64,000 nt of DNA from Zantedeschia hybrid cultivar (Eukaryota; Streptophyta; Magnoliopsida; Alismatales; Araceae): the NCBI GenBank assembly GCA_030544215.1, contig JARZZO010000011.1, positions 3,520,001 to 3,584,000 of the forward strand, given 5' to 3'. Positions 61,808 through 64,000 of the stretch are shown here, piece after piece. The notes under the pieces are model-generated. The model saw only the letters and a list, made by a program, of their open reading frames with translations, ran no database searches and was not told the origin of the DNA. Position numbers and translations under genes: made by a program. How positions within the stretch are numbered: position 1 is the stretch's first letter; every line of letters starts with the position of its first letter.

Positions 61808-64000
61808 ATGGAAATTGCGAATAATCCACTCCGTAGCATATTGGAAACAAACAGACTTACAGGTTCCAATTTCAGTGATTGGCTCAAAAATTTGAGAATT
61901 GCTCTTACTTCTGAGAAAATTGTGTATGTCCTTGAAAAATCGTTACCAAAAGACTTGACTCCACGAAGGCTATTGATGATCAAATTCTTGAATATGAGAA
62001 ACACAGGGAAGATGAGACTCTTGCTCAATGTTACATATTGGCCTGTATGTCAAATGAGTTGCAAAGACAGCATAAAAAGATAGACCTTTAGTCCATATTA
62101 CTTCACCTGAAAAGCATGTTTGGGAAACAGAGCAGAAGAAAGAGATATGAGAAATCTAAAAATCTGTTCATGACAAGAATGACTGAAGGATTATCAGTTC
62201 ATACTCATCTTCTAAAGATGATCGATTGGATCGAGAGGTTAGTTGTGCTAGGATTCACCATGGATCAGGAGCTCAGCAATTACCTAATCCTTCAGTCACT
62301 TCTTGAGTCATATCCTCAATTCATCATAAACTTTCACAAGAATAAAATAAAATGCTCTCTGGCAGAGCTTTTAAACATGTTGAAGACAGTTGAGAGAATG
62401 ATGAGCAAAGAGAAGCCTTTTATTCTACTTGTTGGTAAGACCGATAAGAAAAGGAAAGGACAAAATGCCTTTGAAAAAGGCAAAGGCAATAATAAGCTCA
62501 AGAAGCCTAAAATTAGTAACAAGAAGGATAGTGCAAAGTAGATAGATAAGGGACAATGCTTCCATTGCCATAAAGATGGACACTGGAAGAGGAACTGCAA
62601 ATTCTACCTAGAAGAGAAGGCAAAGCATAAGCTTAGAGAAACTTTGGGTTTGGTCATAATGGATTTAAATTTATTTTTTAAAAGATCTACATTATGAGTA
62701 TTAGATATTATATGTGCTCCTCATATTTGCAATGACAAGTAGCATAAAATTGAACAAAGGTGAGGTCGACTTGAGACTTGAGCCTTAGGATTAGAGCAAG
62801 AGTTGTTGCACTAGCTGTGGGGACAACAAGCCAGAAGATGTCGTCTATAGTGGCATTACAGTTATTAGACTATTATTTTGTTCCATCTATCATTAAGAAC
62901 ATTGTCTTATTTTCTTGCTTAGTTGAAGTAGGATACATTATGAGCTGTATGAACAATGTTGTTCTATGTTCTTTAGTCATGAATGGCTGCTTCTAGAACA
63001 TTACTTAATGGTTTACATACGCTTAATATTTCCTCCTCTATATTAAGCATAAATAAATCCATTAAGAGGAATAGAAATAGTGTTAATCAAGTTTATCTCT
63101 AGCATTGTTGGCTTGGTCATATTAGTAGGGAGAAGATTAACAAGTTGCATAAGAATGGATACTTTGATCCATTTGATTATGAATTATTTGTAACTTGTGA
63201 ATCATGTCTTATAGGAAAGATGACCAACTTTCCATTTATTGGACATGTAGAAATGGCCAAAGAGTTATAGAACTCGTGCATACTGATGTAAACCCAGGTC
63301 AAAGAAGGTACTCCTACTTCATTACTTTCACTGATTACTTTTCTAGATTTGGATATGTATACTTAACAAAGTACATATCTGAAGCCTTTGAGAAGTCTAG
63401 AGAATTTAAGAATTAAGTAGAAAAATAGGGTGCAAAGAGTATTATGGCTTTTCAATCAAATTAAGAAGGAGCATATTTAAGTACAGAAGTCATTGAATCC
63501 CTTAAAGATAATGGGATTCTCTTACAATGGACCCCTTCATATATACTTTAGCTGAATAGTGTGTCTGAAAGGAGGAATAATACATTGAATATGGCATAGT
63601 CCACAATGAGCTTAGCCACCCTTATCACTCTAGGTTTACGCCCTAAAGACTACCACTTACATATTAAACAAAGTTCCATCAAAATCAACGTCTTTCACTC
63701 CATATGAGATATAAAAAAGAAAGAAGCTTGAATCCAAAAAAAATAGAATCTAAGACAGAAAGGTGCATATTTGTGAGATCCTTAAGGAGACTTACAAATA
63801 TTATTTCTACTAGCCCAACAATCAAAGAGTGTTTGCCGCTAAGTGTGTCATCTTTCTAGAAGAAGAATACATCCTTAAAGGAACCAGTACGAGTAAGAAA
63901 GATCTAGAAGAAGTTCCAGAACCACAAAATAATACAAAGTTAACTTAGAAACTTGTTCAACAACACATAATAACTATTTGTAGGTCTGTTAGAGTGTCGG
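61808..64000 (+). pseudogene. decayed Ty1/copia retrotransposon internal region, runs off the window
   Basis: Blocks in copia order are readable through many stops and frame changes. First is gag from 61808 (LTGSNFSDWLKNLRIALTSE), then a zinc knuckle near 62550 (CFHCHKDGHWKRNC) and a protease relic (CAPHICND). The GAG-pre-integrase motif is near 63100 (HCWLGHISREKINKLHKNG). Integrase follows from 63260 (ELVHTDVNPGQRRYSYFITF, then EGAYLSTEVIESLKDNGI, SERRNNTLNMA), leading towards reverse transcriptase at the edge. Protease before integrase before reverse transcriptase is the copia order. No LTR or primer site was identified. It lies in or just after the COX6b gene, on the same strand. Confidence 0.85.

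Overview
The window is nuclear DNA of a flowering plant, most likely a non-grass monocot: GC-rich first exons sit beside AT-rich introns, plant-specific gene families are present, and plant-type LTR retrotransposons, Helitrons and MITEs fill the space between genes. Assignment to monocots is inference from base composition and gene style only.

Layout. (1) 1-2872: the last part of a plant cysteine oxidase gene (+), cut by the window edge, with a long TA microsatellite in an intron. (2) 2873-8227: intergenic, with an LTR remnant and a hAT-type MITE that has a perfect 8-bp target duplication. (3) 8228-11391: a complete four-exon 14-3-3 gene (+). (4) About 13060-42710: a nest of retrotransposons. 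An old, stop-ridden retroelement holds a young Ty3/gypsy Tat-lineage element (17479-31990, minus strand, near-identical LTRs, target duplication ACCCC). Three further solo LTRs of the same family follow, two of them inside a minus-strand copia LTR. The third, oldest one is itself split by a copia solo LTR that landed in its TATA box. (5) 43535-45404: a minus-strand non-autonomous Helitron full of AAT-type repeats. (6) 47698-49453: a two-exon coiled-coil gene of WEB type (+). (7) 50696-53757: two Mutator-type MITEs and a SINE with a 14-bp target duplication. (8) 54097-60295: cytochrome c oxidase subunit 6b gene (+) with a 5.4-kb first intron carrying a duplicated segment and a third MITE of the same family; its last exon is not in the window. 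(9) 61808-64000: a decayed Ty1/copia element.

The four genes are unrelated housekeeping or regulatory genes (oxygen sensing, phosphoprotein binding, cytoskeletal or organelle-movement type coiled coil, respiration) and do not form a cluster. The most unusual signal is in the Tat family: its LTRs and leader carry an array of about 33-bp palindromes whose outer arms are fixed (GCGTC...GACGC) while the inner arms change in a paired way between copies. The same element shows a gag-pro/pol junction that fits -1 ribosomal frameshifting on a run of nine A.
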